From: Cymbidium sinense
Lineage: Eukaryota; Streptophyta; Magnoliopsida; Asparagales; Orchidaceae
Assembly: GCA_021442155.1 (NCBI GenBank)
Contig: CM038215.1
Location: 7,526,976-7,590,975, forward strand
Direction of reading: 5' to 3'
DNA length: 64,000 bases
Part shown: positions 51,294-61,794 of the stretch, piece after piece
Layout: each line of letters starts with the position of its first letter
Position numbering within the stretch: the first letter of the stretch is position 1
Made by a program: the position numbers and the translations under genes
Notes under the pieces: generated by a model
Database searches by the model: none
Told to the model about the DNA's origin: nothing
The model's input: the letters and a program-made list of their open reading frames with translations, nothing else

Positions 51294-53226
51294 ATAGAAA
51301 TTAGGGAATTTTTTATTGCCACAAAAAAGTACAAAGTCCTTAGATGGGCTAAATCTCTAAGGTAATTCTCAAAGAGCTACATTAAGTCCTAAAGAGATAA
51401 GCCCCGTAACTATTACAATACTCAAGGAAAGAAAGCAAAAGAAAAAATCAATAGTAGAAAATCCATGTGAGAAACTTGATTTTGTCCTTCTAATACCACA
51501 CCAATACTTCCCTTGCCTATAAAGAAATCGCAACATACTTTTGAAAGGATGAGTACAATTTAGACATAGAAAGGAAGTGCAAGCAGAAGGACTAAAGTAA
51601 AGAAAAGGCTCGCTTACAATCATCTCGAAAACTATATGTAAGCGATAAACTTGGAGAAGGGTTACAATTACATATAGCTACCAACCAAAGAAGAAGAGTG
51701 GGAAACATCAATGCCATCATAGCCATACCTGTAGCCCATCATCCAAAGTCCATCATCTAGCATGGCTACATAATCCTCAAACAATAAACATAATAGCCAA
51801 CCACCAAACGAGAACCACCAGCCCAATAAGGATAATCAACCAACCATCAGGGATATCAGCAATATAGTAGGAGCACCACCAAAGCCACCACCAAAAAGGA
51901 ATAACAAAATCCAAAGGAGCAAGCATCATGATATAGGTAATAACACAAACCAGAGATAAACAAGAGCAAAAAGGAAAAAAAAAGTGCTCATATCCTCCAC
52001 CAACAAAGCAGAAAAAGCATCTAGTAAAAACACCCAGCCTAACTACAAAAGGGGGGCAGCAAGGCTACCACCCAAATAGAAAAGGGGGTTCAATTACAGC
52101 CAAGAGAGAAAAAACAAAGTAGGAGGAAACCAGAAATATATGTCACAAAAAGAACACTAGCAAGTTCCCCGAACATTCACCAAAGGAGCATAAAATATTT
52201 GCCAAAATAACCACCCTTCCAACCAACCCAGCTAGCCAATACAACCAACCAAACTAACCAGCCAATATATCCTCCTAGCCAATCACCATGGCAGTAGAAA
52301 ACCCAAGTCAGTGTAAAGAACAATAGTAGTCATCAAGCCAAAATCACCCAAGATAGTTAGGGAAAGGGTAGAAGCAGACTATAGTCACCAAACCTAACCA
52401 AGGCAAAATAAAATCTGATCTGGGTTAGTAGAACAACCAACTAAAGACAAAAAGGTACAAAGCACAGTAAGATAAACTACAAGCCAACCAACAGGAACAA
52501 CAACAATAAAGACACCCAACTAAGTGACTAGCACCCTAGGCAAACTAACAGCCACAAAATACCCTTCATCTAGCCAATCCAGAACAATACCCAAACCTAA
52601 GGCCACTACAACCAAGAGAGGAAGGCCAATATAGGAGAAGGTTAAAACCATAACCAAGAGAAACAAAAAAAGGAAAAATAACCACCAAAGACCAACAAAA
52701 TAGGAAAATAATAATACCAACAATCTCCACCATGCCAAAATCAAATAGAGAGAACAACTCCAGATAAGTCACCAACAGAAAATGAAAAAATAGCCAAAAT
52801 AACAAGCCATCCAACCATCCCAGCCAGCCAACCTAGCCATCCAACAATGCCACTCTGTCAACCACCACAGTGTAGATCTAATTCAGGTAAGTTAGTAACC
52901 AGCCTAGAAAAGAGGCAAAACCCACACAAAAAGAAAAACCTACATGGAAAAAAGGAAAAAAAAATAGCAAGGAAAATTATGGTAAACACCCAGCCAGACA
53001 AACATAAGCCACCAAGCTGAAAAAACCAAAACAACCTAGGATGCACTTACAATAACCACCAGGTAGCAAAAACCAGGCCAATTCAAAAGTAAAAGATCTA
53101 AAACATAACCTAACTCAAGCCAAAAAGAGAAAATAAGTAGATAACCATAACCCAAAGAGGTTTGAACAAGAGGCAACCAAAAGCAAAAGATCATCAAAAA
53201 GCAACACCAAAAACTAAGCCAAGAAT
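51294..53226 (-). other. LINE B 3' UTR, long and CCA-rich on the + strand
   Basis: AATAAA lies on the minus strand at 51317-51312, near the poly(A). The block near 51590-51730 matches copies A and C. Between about 52150 and 53220 the + strand is full of AGCCAACCA, AACCAACC and CAGCCAA words, giving Leu/Phe/Trp/Val-rich hydrophobic frames on the minus strand (for example 52520-52814). I see no domain in these and treat them as composition effects. Confidence 0.7.
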
Positions 53227-55886
53227 TTAAAATCTGAGATAAGGCAATCCAGTATTATCCAGATTAACCAAACCCTTTAATAGTTTAGGCAAAGTTTGGT
53301 TGTCAAATAAAGTGAACTCAGTTAAGTTGGCACCAATGTTAGCCAAGTAATCAACACAAGCATTACCTTCATGAAGAATGTGGGAAATTTTATAACAAAC
53401 TTGAGAAATAAGATTTTTAGTATGATTAAGAAGATAAAATAATTCAGCATTCCCATTTCTATTGGAATTAAGCATGACAAGAAGCAGAGAGCATCAACAT
53501 CAATCCAGATGTTGAGGACACATGTATTCAAACAAATTTCAATAGCTTTATTAATAGCCATAAGCTCAACAAAAATAACATAACAGGCTTTGAGAGGATA
53601 GGAAAAAGCACAAATGATAGTACCTTTAGAATCCCTATGAATACCACCATAGCCATATTAATTGGAAGCAACAGAACCATCAGTATTCACTTTAATCAAA
53701 TTGTCTTTCGGTTTGATCCAATGGATAATCCTAGCACTTTTATAAGAGTCAAACTCAGGCAGAATGATACCCAATTTTTTGGCACAAATTTATAACCTCT
53801 AAACCGAATATTACTAATAAGATTGGGATTGAGAAGAGCATGAATTTTTTCTTTAGTTCTAGCCAGGATCTCTTTATGGTTTATAGGAATACCATGATAT
53901 TTAGCATCTTTTCTGTCCATCCAGATGAACCAAATAAATGTAATAGTAATTAAAACTTTGATTTGACCTTTCACTGTATTTTTGAAACAGACTTCAAGAA
54001 GTTGATATAAAGAAAGAGAACCCTGAAAATAGTTGGTATTAAATAAATCATCATACCAAAACCATCATTTAGAAGCAATAGTACCATTGACAAAAACATG
54101 ATTTACATTTTCAATATGAAAGCAACAATAGCACTTTGAAGGTAACTAAACCCCTTTATTCCAGAGCAAAGTGTCCACAGGAATAACATTATTCAAAATC
54201 CTCCAAGCTAAAATTGAATAGGAAATGGGAATGATATTGTTCCAAAGTTTAATGAAAACATTAGAGGGGTTCTATTTATCTCTAATAAAATTCCAAACCT
54301 CTTTAAGTACAAAGTCACCATTATAAAAATGCTTAAAGATAATTTGGTCAGGTTTGTTAGAAGAAATGGGGATATTTCTAAAGTTGTCAAAAGGTGAAAT
54401 AGGGATATAATTCTTAAGTTGGTTTTCATTCCAATTGTTATTAAGCTAAAAGGAATTAACGTTGATAGCAATAGTACAGTGGGTAGATAAAAGGGTGTCA
54501 ATAGAGCCATTGCCAATCCAATTATCTTGGCAAAAGAAGGAAGAACCTGACTGAATACCACAAGATATTAATGATTCGACAACCCATTTAATGGAGCAAA
54601 GCATTTTCCAAACTGGAGAGTCACCAACTTTATAAGCACAGTTAAGGGGATGGTTACCTTGGCAATATTTTTTTCATCATAAAATCAGACCAAAGGCTAT
54701 CATTCTTTCTAAAATTCCACTAGAGCTTATGAGAGAAGGAAGTGATAGCTTCACGAATAGGCTTGCAACCAAGAGCACCTTCTCCCAAAGGACCACAACA
54801 TTCATGCCAAGATGTCCAATGCATTCTTTTGGTAGAATTATTGGAACCCCAAAAACTTTATTAAGAAAACAATTTATTTTGATAAATGTAGCATTAGTGG
54901 GGATAATAGTTTGAATCAAATAAAAAGAAATGGAGTTGAGAATGCTTTTAAGAACACTGAGCCTACTACTAAAGGAAAGTAAATGGAATTCCCAAACATA
55001 AATTTTATTTGAAATTTTTTAAATTAGCTCGTCAAAGACATGGGAACATTTCGAGCCTTTAAAGAGTGGAGCGACCAAGCACTTAAGAGGTAAGTGTTGA
55101 TGTTTAAAATTAGTGATATGCAGGATTTGATTGATTTTATTATTGGAGATACTAAAGGAAGTGATATAATAGATTTTTTTATCATTGATAGAAAGGCCAC
55201 TTTCTCTACCAAATTTATTTAAAAAAAAATGAAGATGCTTGATGTGATGAATAGAAGCATTGCAAAAAATAATGACATCATCTGCAAAACTTAAATGGGA
55301 AACAGGAAGACCACCAATAGTTCTATAGTACATACTAAGATTATTTAAAAGTAAATTAGTGATGCTCCTAGATAAGTACTCAAGAATAATAATAAATAAA
55401 GCAGGAGATAAAAGATCCCCTTGACATAAGCCATGGGAAGAGGGAAAGAAACTATAGGCTTCCCCCAGTAAGAAAAATTGAAAACAAGGCATTATTAATA
55501 TAATTTTTAATAAGAAAATTAAATTTATCAGAAAACCCAACTAAATACATAATATGAAAAAAGAAATCCCAAGAGATTTTATCAAAGCTTTTAGTAATAT
55601 CTAATTTGAAAGAATGTTTCCACCTCTAGTCTTGGCATCAAGATCATGAATTAATTCTTGGGAAAGTAAAATATTATCAGAAATGGATCTACCTCTAACA
55701 AAACCAATTTGGTTGAGAGAGATAAATCCATTAAGTAAAGGACTAAGTTTGTTGGAAAGAAATTTTGGAAATCAGCTTATTGAAAAAGGTGCAAAGATTA
55801 TTAGGTCTAAAATCACTCCAATAGTCTAGATTATCTTTCTTAGGTATGAGAATAATATAAGTACTAGAAAAAATATCTAGAAAAAG
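53227..55886 (-). pseudogene. LINE B ORF2 partial (RT, zinc-binding region, RNase H), broken
   Basis: RT motifs are GFVRGRSISDNILLSQELIH, HGLCQGDLLSPALFIIILEY and the intact catalytic SFADDVIIFCNAS (FADD at 55288-55277). RT thumb segments follow to about 54900. The region at 54560-54000 is the zinc-binding-type segment. FIWFIWMDRKDAKYHGIPIN opens the C-terminal part at about 53940, and RNase H has IKVNTDGSVAS and LNIWIDVDALC. The frame ends at GLVNLDNTGLPYLRF and a stop. The RT core (55540-55019) is open over 173 codons, so this copy is less decayed there than copy A. Frameshifts occur elsewhere. Confidence 0.9.
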
Positions 55887-55960
55887 TAGGTTAGGGTTAG
55901 GGTTAGGGTTAAGGTTAGGGTTAGCATTAGGGTTAGGGGTTAGGAGGTTTTAGGGGTTAG
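55887..55960 (+). repeat. TTAGGG hexamer repeats at the 5' end of LINE B
   Basis: From 55890 the + strand reads three near-perfect TTAGGG units, TTAAGG, TTAGGG, TTAGCA and two more TTAGGG. This is the hexamer form, unlike the heptamer TTTAGGG that dominates elsewhere. It abuts the truncated LINE directly. Confidence 0.9.
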
Positions 55961-56870
55961 AGCTAGGGTTTGGGGTTAGGATTAGGTTATAGGTTATAAA
56001 TTGGTTAGATTTAGTTAAAGTTAGGTTAAAATTAGTTAGATTAGGTGATTTAAAGTTAAATTCTGATTAAAGAGATTAAAGGTGGAGATTAGGATTAAGT
56101 TATAAATTCAGTCATTTAGATTAAAGATTGGAGATTAAAGATTCAGGTTAGGTCATTAAAGATTTAAGTCGGATTTCAAATTTATTTTTTATAAAGTTAA
56201 ATTAAGATTAGTTCAGATTAAATTCGGGTCATTTAAATTAGTTTAGATTTAAATTTAGGTTTAAGTTTAGGATTAGGTTAGGTTCATTTCAGTATAGGAG
56301 ATAAGATTCTCAGTTAAAATTCAGTTTAGAATTAAATTTAGAGATTTAAAATTTAAAGTTAGGTTAAAATTAAGATTCAAAGATTGGATTAGGTTAAATT
56401 AGATTATAGTTAAAGTAAATTCAGATTAAGATTTTAGATAAACTTATCGTTTAAGTTTAAGGTTTATAGTTTAAATTTAAGAGTTAAGGTTAAAAGATTA
56501 GGTTAAGTTTAAGGATTAAAGTCAATTAAAGGTCGGGTTAGATTAAGGTTTAGATTAGATTAAATTAAGATTAGGTCAGGATTTGGGATTCAGTTATAGT
56601 TTAAGATTAAGTTTATAGTTTAAAGTTTAGGTTTAAGTTGAGTTAAGGTTTCAAGTTTAATTTTAGAGTTAGTTTAGATTTAAGGTTAAACTAGAGTTTA
56701 AAGTTGGATTTAGGGTTTAAGTTTAGGATTTAGAGGTAGTTAGGTTGGAGTTGGGATTAGGTTTAAATTTAGTTAGATTAGGTTAGTTTAGGTTTAGTTA
56801 AGTTTAAGTTTAGTTAGTTAGGTTTAGGTTGAGTTTTAGGTTTAGGAGGGTTTAAGTTTTAGGTTATTTA
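55961..56870 (+). repeat. Degenerate A/T/G-only repeat derived from telomere-like words
   Basis: Words such as GGTTAGATTAGG, AGATTAAAG and TTAAGTTTAGG fill about 900 bp with very little C. It looks like a decayed continuation of the TTAGGG block, grading back to TTTAGG words by about 56760. No gene. Confidence 0.75.
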
Positions 56871-58528
56871 GGGTTTGGGGTTTAGTGTTAGTTTTAGGGT
56901 TTAGGGTTTAGGATTAAAATTTATTTATTTATTTTTTTAAACTAAGTAAAATAGTAGGTTTAAGTTTATTTTATTTATTTTTTATTTATTTTAGTTTATT
57001 TTAATTTTTTTATTTAGGCTTATTTTTATTTAGGTTTTTATTTATTTTTTGTTTTACTTTATTTTAGGTTTATTTTTTTATTTTAGGTTTCATTTTTATT
57101 TTATTTAAGTTTTTTATTTTCTATTTTAGTTTAAGTTTTTATTTATTTATTTTAGTTTAGTTTTTATTTTTTATTTTATTTTCTTTTTATGTTTAGGTTT
57201 AGGTTTAGATTTTAGTTTATATTTTTATTTTATTTTGATTTAGTTTTAAATTTATTTTATTATTAGCTTTTATTTAGGTTAGGCTTAGGATTTTAGCTTT
57301 TTATAGTTTAGGGTTTAGGGTTAGTCTGGGGTTTAAAGTTTAGACTTTAGGGTTTAGAGTTAGGGTTTATTATTAGGGTTTATGGTTTATGGTTTAAAGT
57401 TTTGGGTTTTAGGGTTTCGGGTTTTGGGTTTAGGGTTTTAAGATTTAAGGTTGTAGGTTTAATATTTAGGGTTTATGGTTTAGGGTAAGTTTTAGGGTTT
57501 AGGGTTCAAGGTTAGGGTTTTTATTTTATTTTATTTATTTAGGGTTTAAGGTTGTAGGTTTAGGGTTGTAGGTTTTGGGTTTAGGGTTTAGGGTTAGTTT
57601 TAATGTTTAGGGTTTAGATTTATTTAGTTGATTTAGTTTATTTTATTTTTAATTTTTATTTAGGTTTATTTTAAATTTTTATTTTGTTTAGTTTTTTTAT
57701 TTTTGGTTTTTTATTTACGTTTAATTTTTAGGTTTAGGCTTAGGTTTAAGTATATTTTTTAGTTTAGTTTTATTTTTATTTTATTCTTCAAGTTTAGATT
57801 TTATTTTTTATTTTTAGGTTTAGGTTTAGGTTTTTATTTTATTATTTTATGTTTAGTATTTAGGTTTTTATATTTGCTTTATTATTAGGTTTTATTTTTA
57901 ATTTATTTTATTATATTTAGTTTAGGTTTAGTTTATTTTTGTTTTAGGTTTATGTTTTATTAATTTTAGTTTAGTTTATTTTAGTTTAGGTTTAGGTTTA
58001 TTTTGTTTTATTTATTTTAGTTTTTTTTTTTTAGTTTATGGTTTAGGTTTTATTTTTTATTTACTTTTAGGTTTTATTTTAGGTATATTTTTTAGGTTTA
58101 GGTTTTTATTTATTTTAGGTATATTTTTTATTCTATTTTATTTTAGGTTTATTTTAATTTTATTTTAGATTTAGTTTTTATTTTATATAGGTTTTCTATT
58201 TTTTGGATTATTTTATTTTTTAGTTTAGTTTAAGTTTTTATTTATTTTATTTTTGTTTAGTTTTTATTTTATATATATTTTATTTTTAAGTTCTCGTTTA
58301 GGTTTAGGTTTTAGTTTAGGATTTATTTTATTTTTTATTTTATTTTAATTTTTATTTATTTAGGTTTAGATTTTTTTATTTATTTTATTTTTTTGGTTTT
58401 ATTTAGTTTAGGTTTAGGTTTTTAGGTTTTCAATGTTTAGGGTGTGGGGTTAAAGGTAAAAGGTTGTAGGTTTTAGGGTCTATCATTTAGGGTTTAGGAT
58501 TTAGGGTTTAAGATTTTAGGGTTTAGGG
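56871..58528 (+). repeat. Telomere-type/T-rich higher-order repeat array, part 4
   Basis: Two T-rich blocks (about 56939-57290 and 57615-58425) lie between degenerate TTTAGGG blocks. The first opens with ACTAAGTAAAATAGTAGGTT, a version of the entry landmark. The array stops at the poly(A) complement of LINE C. Confidence 0.88.
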
Positions 58529-58537
58529 TTTTTTTTT

Positions 58538-61500
58538 ATGGGAAACCCCATATAGGGGAATTTTATTGCCATAAAAAGAAGGTTACATGGTCCTTAAAGG
58601 GGATAAACTCCAGAACTACTGCTCAAAGAGCTACAATAAGCCTAGGGAGTAAATCACTTATCTAAGTACTAAAAGCAAAAGAAAAAATAAAAAGCAAATT
58701 GATTAACATAAGAAGCCAATGGAAGATTAGGGCCAATGCTCTGCAGGATGTGAGAATGCATGACACTATGGAGCAAACCTGGAAGAGGACAAGAGAGAAG
58801 CACCTACAAAATTGTAGACAGAAAGAAGTTATAGTAGTTAAGGTAATATACAAACAAAATGATAAATGAAAATAGCATAATCTGAGAATGATAGTAAAGA
58901 AGTGTGATAGAGAAGGCTCAGGCTCAGTCACACCAAGTTGGGGTAGATGCAAATATGAGCCTCCAAACTTCAGCAAAAGGGTTACATCACATGAGCTACT
59001 ACCAAACCAAAGGGGAGTGAAATCATCACAACCATCATAGCCACAAAAAGCATGATTTAAAGAAGATCTTTTGAGCCTTATTACACAAACATAAGCAAAA
59101 ACCATATCTGAGTAGAAGAAATAGCGACAAAAGAGAATAGATAAGAGGATCCCATGCAAAATATATGTCATCATATTTGGCCCCATGGCATGATAATCCC
59201 AACACAAATGAAAGAAAGCCATCATTTTTAGGTCAACCATATTTTTAACCAAATCTAAGGGTTTAATAAGACCAGCAAGAAGACCCACCACAGGGAAACA
59301 GCAGAAAAGGTCAAGCAAATGTAAAAAGCAATAAAGGATCAGATGTAATACCTGCTGAAAAGCAACCAGGAAAATACAAAAGCATGGTATTAACTCCATC
59401 CCAAATGTATATGATAATAATAAATATCTGATCTTGTAACAGTAGAGTAAACAACAGGATATTTCCAGAAAAAAGGAAAACAATGAATGTCTGAGATATT
59501 AACAACCTCCTTGTTGCAAAGTTAGAAACCGACAAGTGTAAGGAAGACGACAACCATACAAGGAATTGCAGTCTATCAGAGAAGAGATGGGAATACATCA
59601 GCAGATTAGAAGAAACAGGTAAAGGGCTGCTCCCCACCACAAATAATTCCAATAAAAGATAATCAGAGATAACACACCAGAAGCAGCTTGCTTAGCAGCA
59701 AACTCAATAGTCCGTTACAGTGTCATAGCCAATAACAGCCATAAGTCCATCCATTTAGAGTAAATAGTACATAGGTTAAAATCAAGTAAAGCAAAAATAA
59801 TCACAATGATGCACAATTCTAATAACCAAGAGGGATAAAACAACAACGGAGAGAAAGCAGGATGTTAATAGCAAAATAATCGAGAAAATCAAAAGGCAAG
59901 AAATAGCAAACCAAAAGATAACTGTTGGACAAAGGACCCAAAATCAAAATAATAGTGGAAATAAAAATACAATTACACCCACCATATAAAATTCCATTAA
60001 AAGCATAGATGTAAAATAGAAACAAAATGGGTTCAAATATAATCAACAGAAAAATCCTTCAGATAAAGATGATCAGCTAGCATAAACCCACATCCTCGTA
60101 AAAGCGATAAGCCATTAAGTAAGTCAGCAAGAAATAATAAAATTGAACAAGAAATTGTAGTTTCTCTCCTGACAGGTTGGGTATACGAGGTTAGCCAAAA
60201 TAATCAGTAAAACAACTCCAAAAGCACCCTGCTAAACATGATAAGCAACCCCAGTAGTAGCTTGCTGGACATAAGACTCAATGAACCAGATCAGCCAACA
60301 ACCAAGAAAGAAAATAACAACAAGTTGGCCATAAAACCACCCATTCAAAATAGACAATGCATATGTTAATTCCCAAATAGAATGGCCAAGACTAGACGAG
60401 GATGGAAAAAATAGCGGTGTGAAATCGGCGATGTTAGACAAACATAGTAATAAAATCGAAAGGAAAGCGATACAACCACAAAGACAACATAAATATCCTT
60501 CCGGATAAGGATGATGGGGCTTCTAAGCCCACATCCTCATAAAGACAAATGAAAATCTAATAAGTAAGTGCAATCTACTGAGATAAAAAAAAATAAATGG
60601 GAAATTGCGTTACTCTTAGCGAATGGGTATATGAGGTTAGCCAAAGCAAATAGCAAAACAACTCCAAAAGCACCCTGCTGAACATGATGGACAACCCCAA
60701 TAGTAGCATGCTGGACATAAGATTCAATGATCCAAATCAGCCAACAACCAAGATAGAAAATAACAGCAAGTTGTCCATAAAACCACGCATTCAAAATAGA
60801 TAATGCATAAGATAAATCCCAGATAGATAGGGAAGTGGTCTGGCTAAGGCTGGCTAAACCAAGATGTAAAAAACAACAACAGTTTAGAAAGACCACAAAC
60901 TTGTAAAGATCAGCAACAGCCCTATTGCTAACAAGAAAATCAAGCATAAAAGGAAAAGCCACCAAGCAATCAACAACCTCAATAGAGGCTTGCAGGACAA
61001 AAGGCCCAAAAATCCAATAGCCAACAGTTAAAACATCAACACAGATATTGCACCCTACATAAGATAAACCAGTAAAGAGCAATGGTACAACATAGTTTAT
61101 TAAGTGGTTCAAAGAAAATTCATTTTGATATCCATCAAGACACATAATATGAGGTTAGCAGTTAATCCCACAACATCAGTAATATTGGAATTCATGAAAT
61201 AATTTCAATTCTGTAGAGAAGAAGTTATAATAGTAAGGATATTGCAGGATCTCTCCTTACAGGTTGTGAAGGTAAGATTATGGAGCATAGGAGAGGCTAC
61301 AACCATAATAAGGGGAAGAATATCAGATAAATTAGGGTCAGCCATAAAGTTATACAGAAGTATAACAGTTAGACATTGAGGCAAGGGTCCTAGAGTATAA
61401 TTCCAGAAAAAGGAAAGAAATCTGTCACTGTTGATCAAACAATATAGCAGAAAATAGAGCATTAAGTAATACATCTCCCTCCAGCAAATAGGAAACATCT

Positions 61501-61794
61501 TACCAGTAACAGTAAGACCCCAAACAAGGTTGGGATAATTAAATTAGAGATGGCACATAGCTCAAAGGACCAAAAGGAGTAATAGGATGATGCATGAATT
61601 CAGGAACGACAACACATTAACGAAAGCGGCGAAGCGTAAGCTCCCAATTAAAGTTATGGCAATTAAACCAACAACACATGCCACATAGATCAACAAATAC
61701 ATATGATGATGCATACCAAAGAAATAATATCACTAAGTAGAAAGTGATCATACAGTTAAATAGGTATTGAACTAGGTCAATCCAATAGGTTAGA
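58538..61794 (-). other. LINE C 3' UTR, unusually long, with hydrophobic open frames
   Basis: AATAAA is on the minus strand at 58567-58562, and a perfect palindrome CCCCTATATGGGG lies between it and the poly(A). The block near 58915-59045 is shared with copies A and B. Open minus-strand frames include 58662-59483 (273 codons from a TTG; first ATG at 59399, 245 codons) and 60537-61145 (202 codons). Both translate to Leu/Phe/Cys/Ile-rich, membrane-like sequence with no domain I recognise. They may be chance products of a T-rich strand. Confidence 0.7.
60055..60950 (-). repeat. Direct repeat of about 442 bp in the LINE C 3' UTR
   Basis: 60055-60500 and 60497-60950 align. Shared + strand phrases include AACAACTCCAAAAGCACCCT (60209 and 60658), ATCAGCCAACAACCAAGA and CCCACATCCTC. 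The copies differ by substitutions and indels. It helps explain why this 3' UTR is longer than those of the other copies. Confidence 0.85.

Larger units (their letters stand above)
51287..55886 (-). mobile_element. L1-type LINE, copy B, 5'-truncated in the RT domain
   Basis: It has the same family layout as copy A but starts (at 55886 on the minus strand) inside RT, just before IILIPKKDNLDYWSDFRPNN. The 3' end has seven A (minus strand, 51293-51287) directly next to telomere repeat. The 5' end joins TTAGGG-type repeat directly. ORF2 ends at 53227 and about 1.9 kb of 3' UTR follows, far longer than the 0.57 kb of copy A. Confidence 0.92.

Noticed and set aside
52520..53046. Overlapping Leu/Phe/Trp-rich frames on the minus strand that resemble membrane proteins
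   Set aside because: They overlap in several frames over CCA/AAC-rich sequence and show no conserved motif.
55887..55960. TTAGGG as a sign of animal contamination
   Set aside because: It is continuous with a plant-type LINE and TTTAGGG arrays, and hexamer variants occur in plant telomere tracts.
27200..58528. A functional chromosome end within the window
   Set aside because: Perfect TTTAGGG runs are only a few units long and the tracts are degenerate and interrupted by old insertions, so they are interstitial or subtelomeric.
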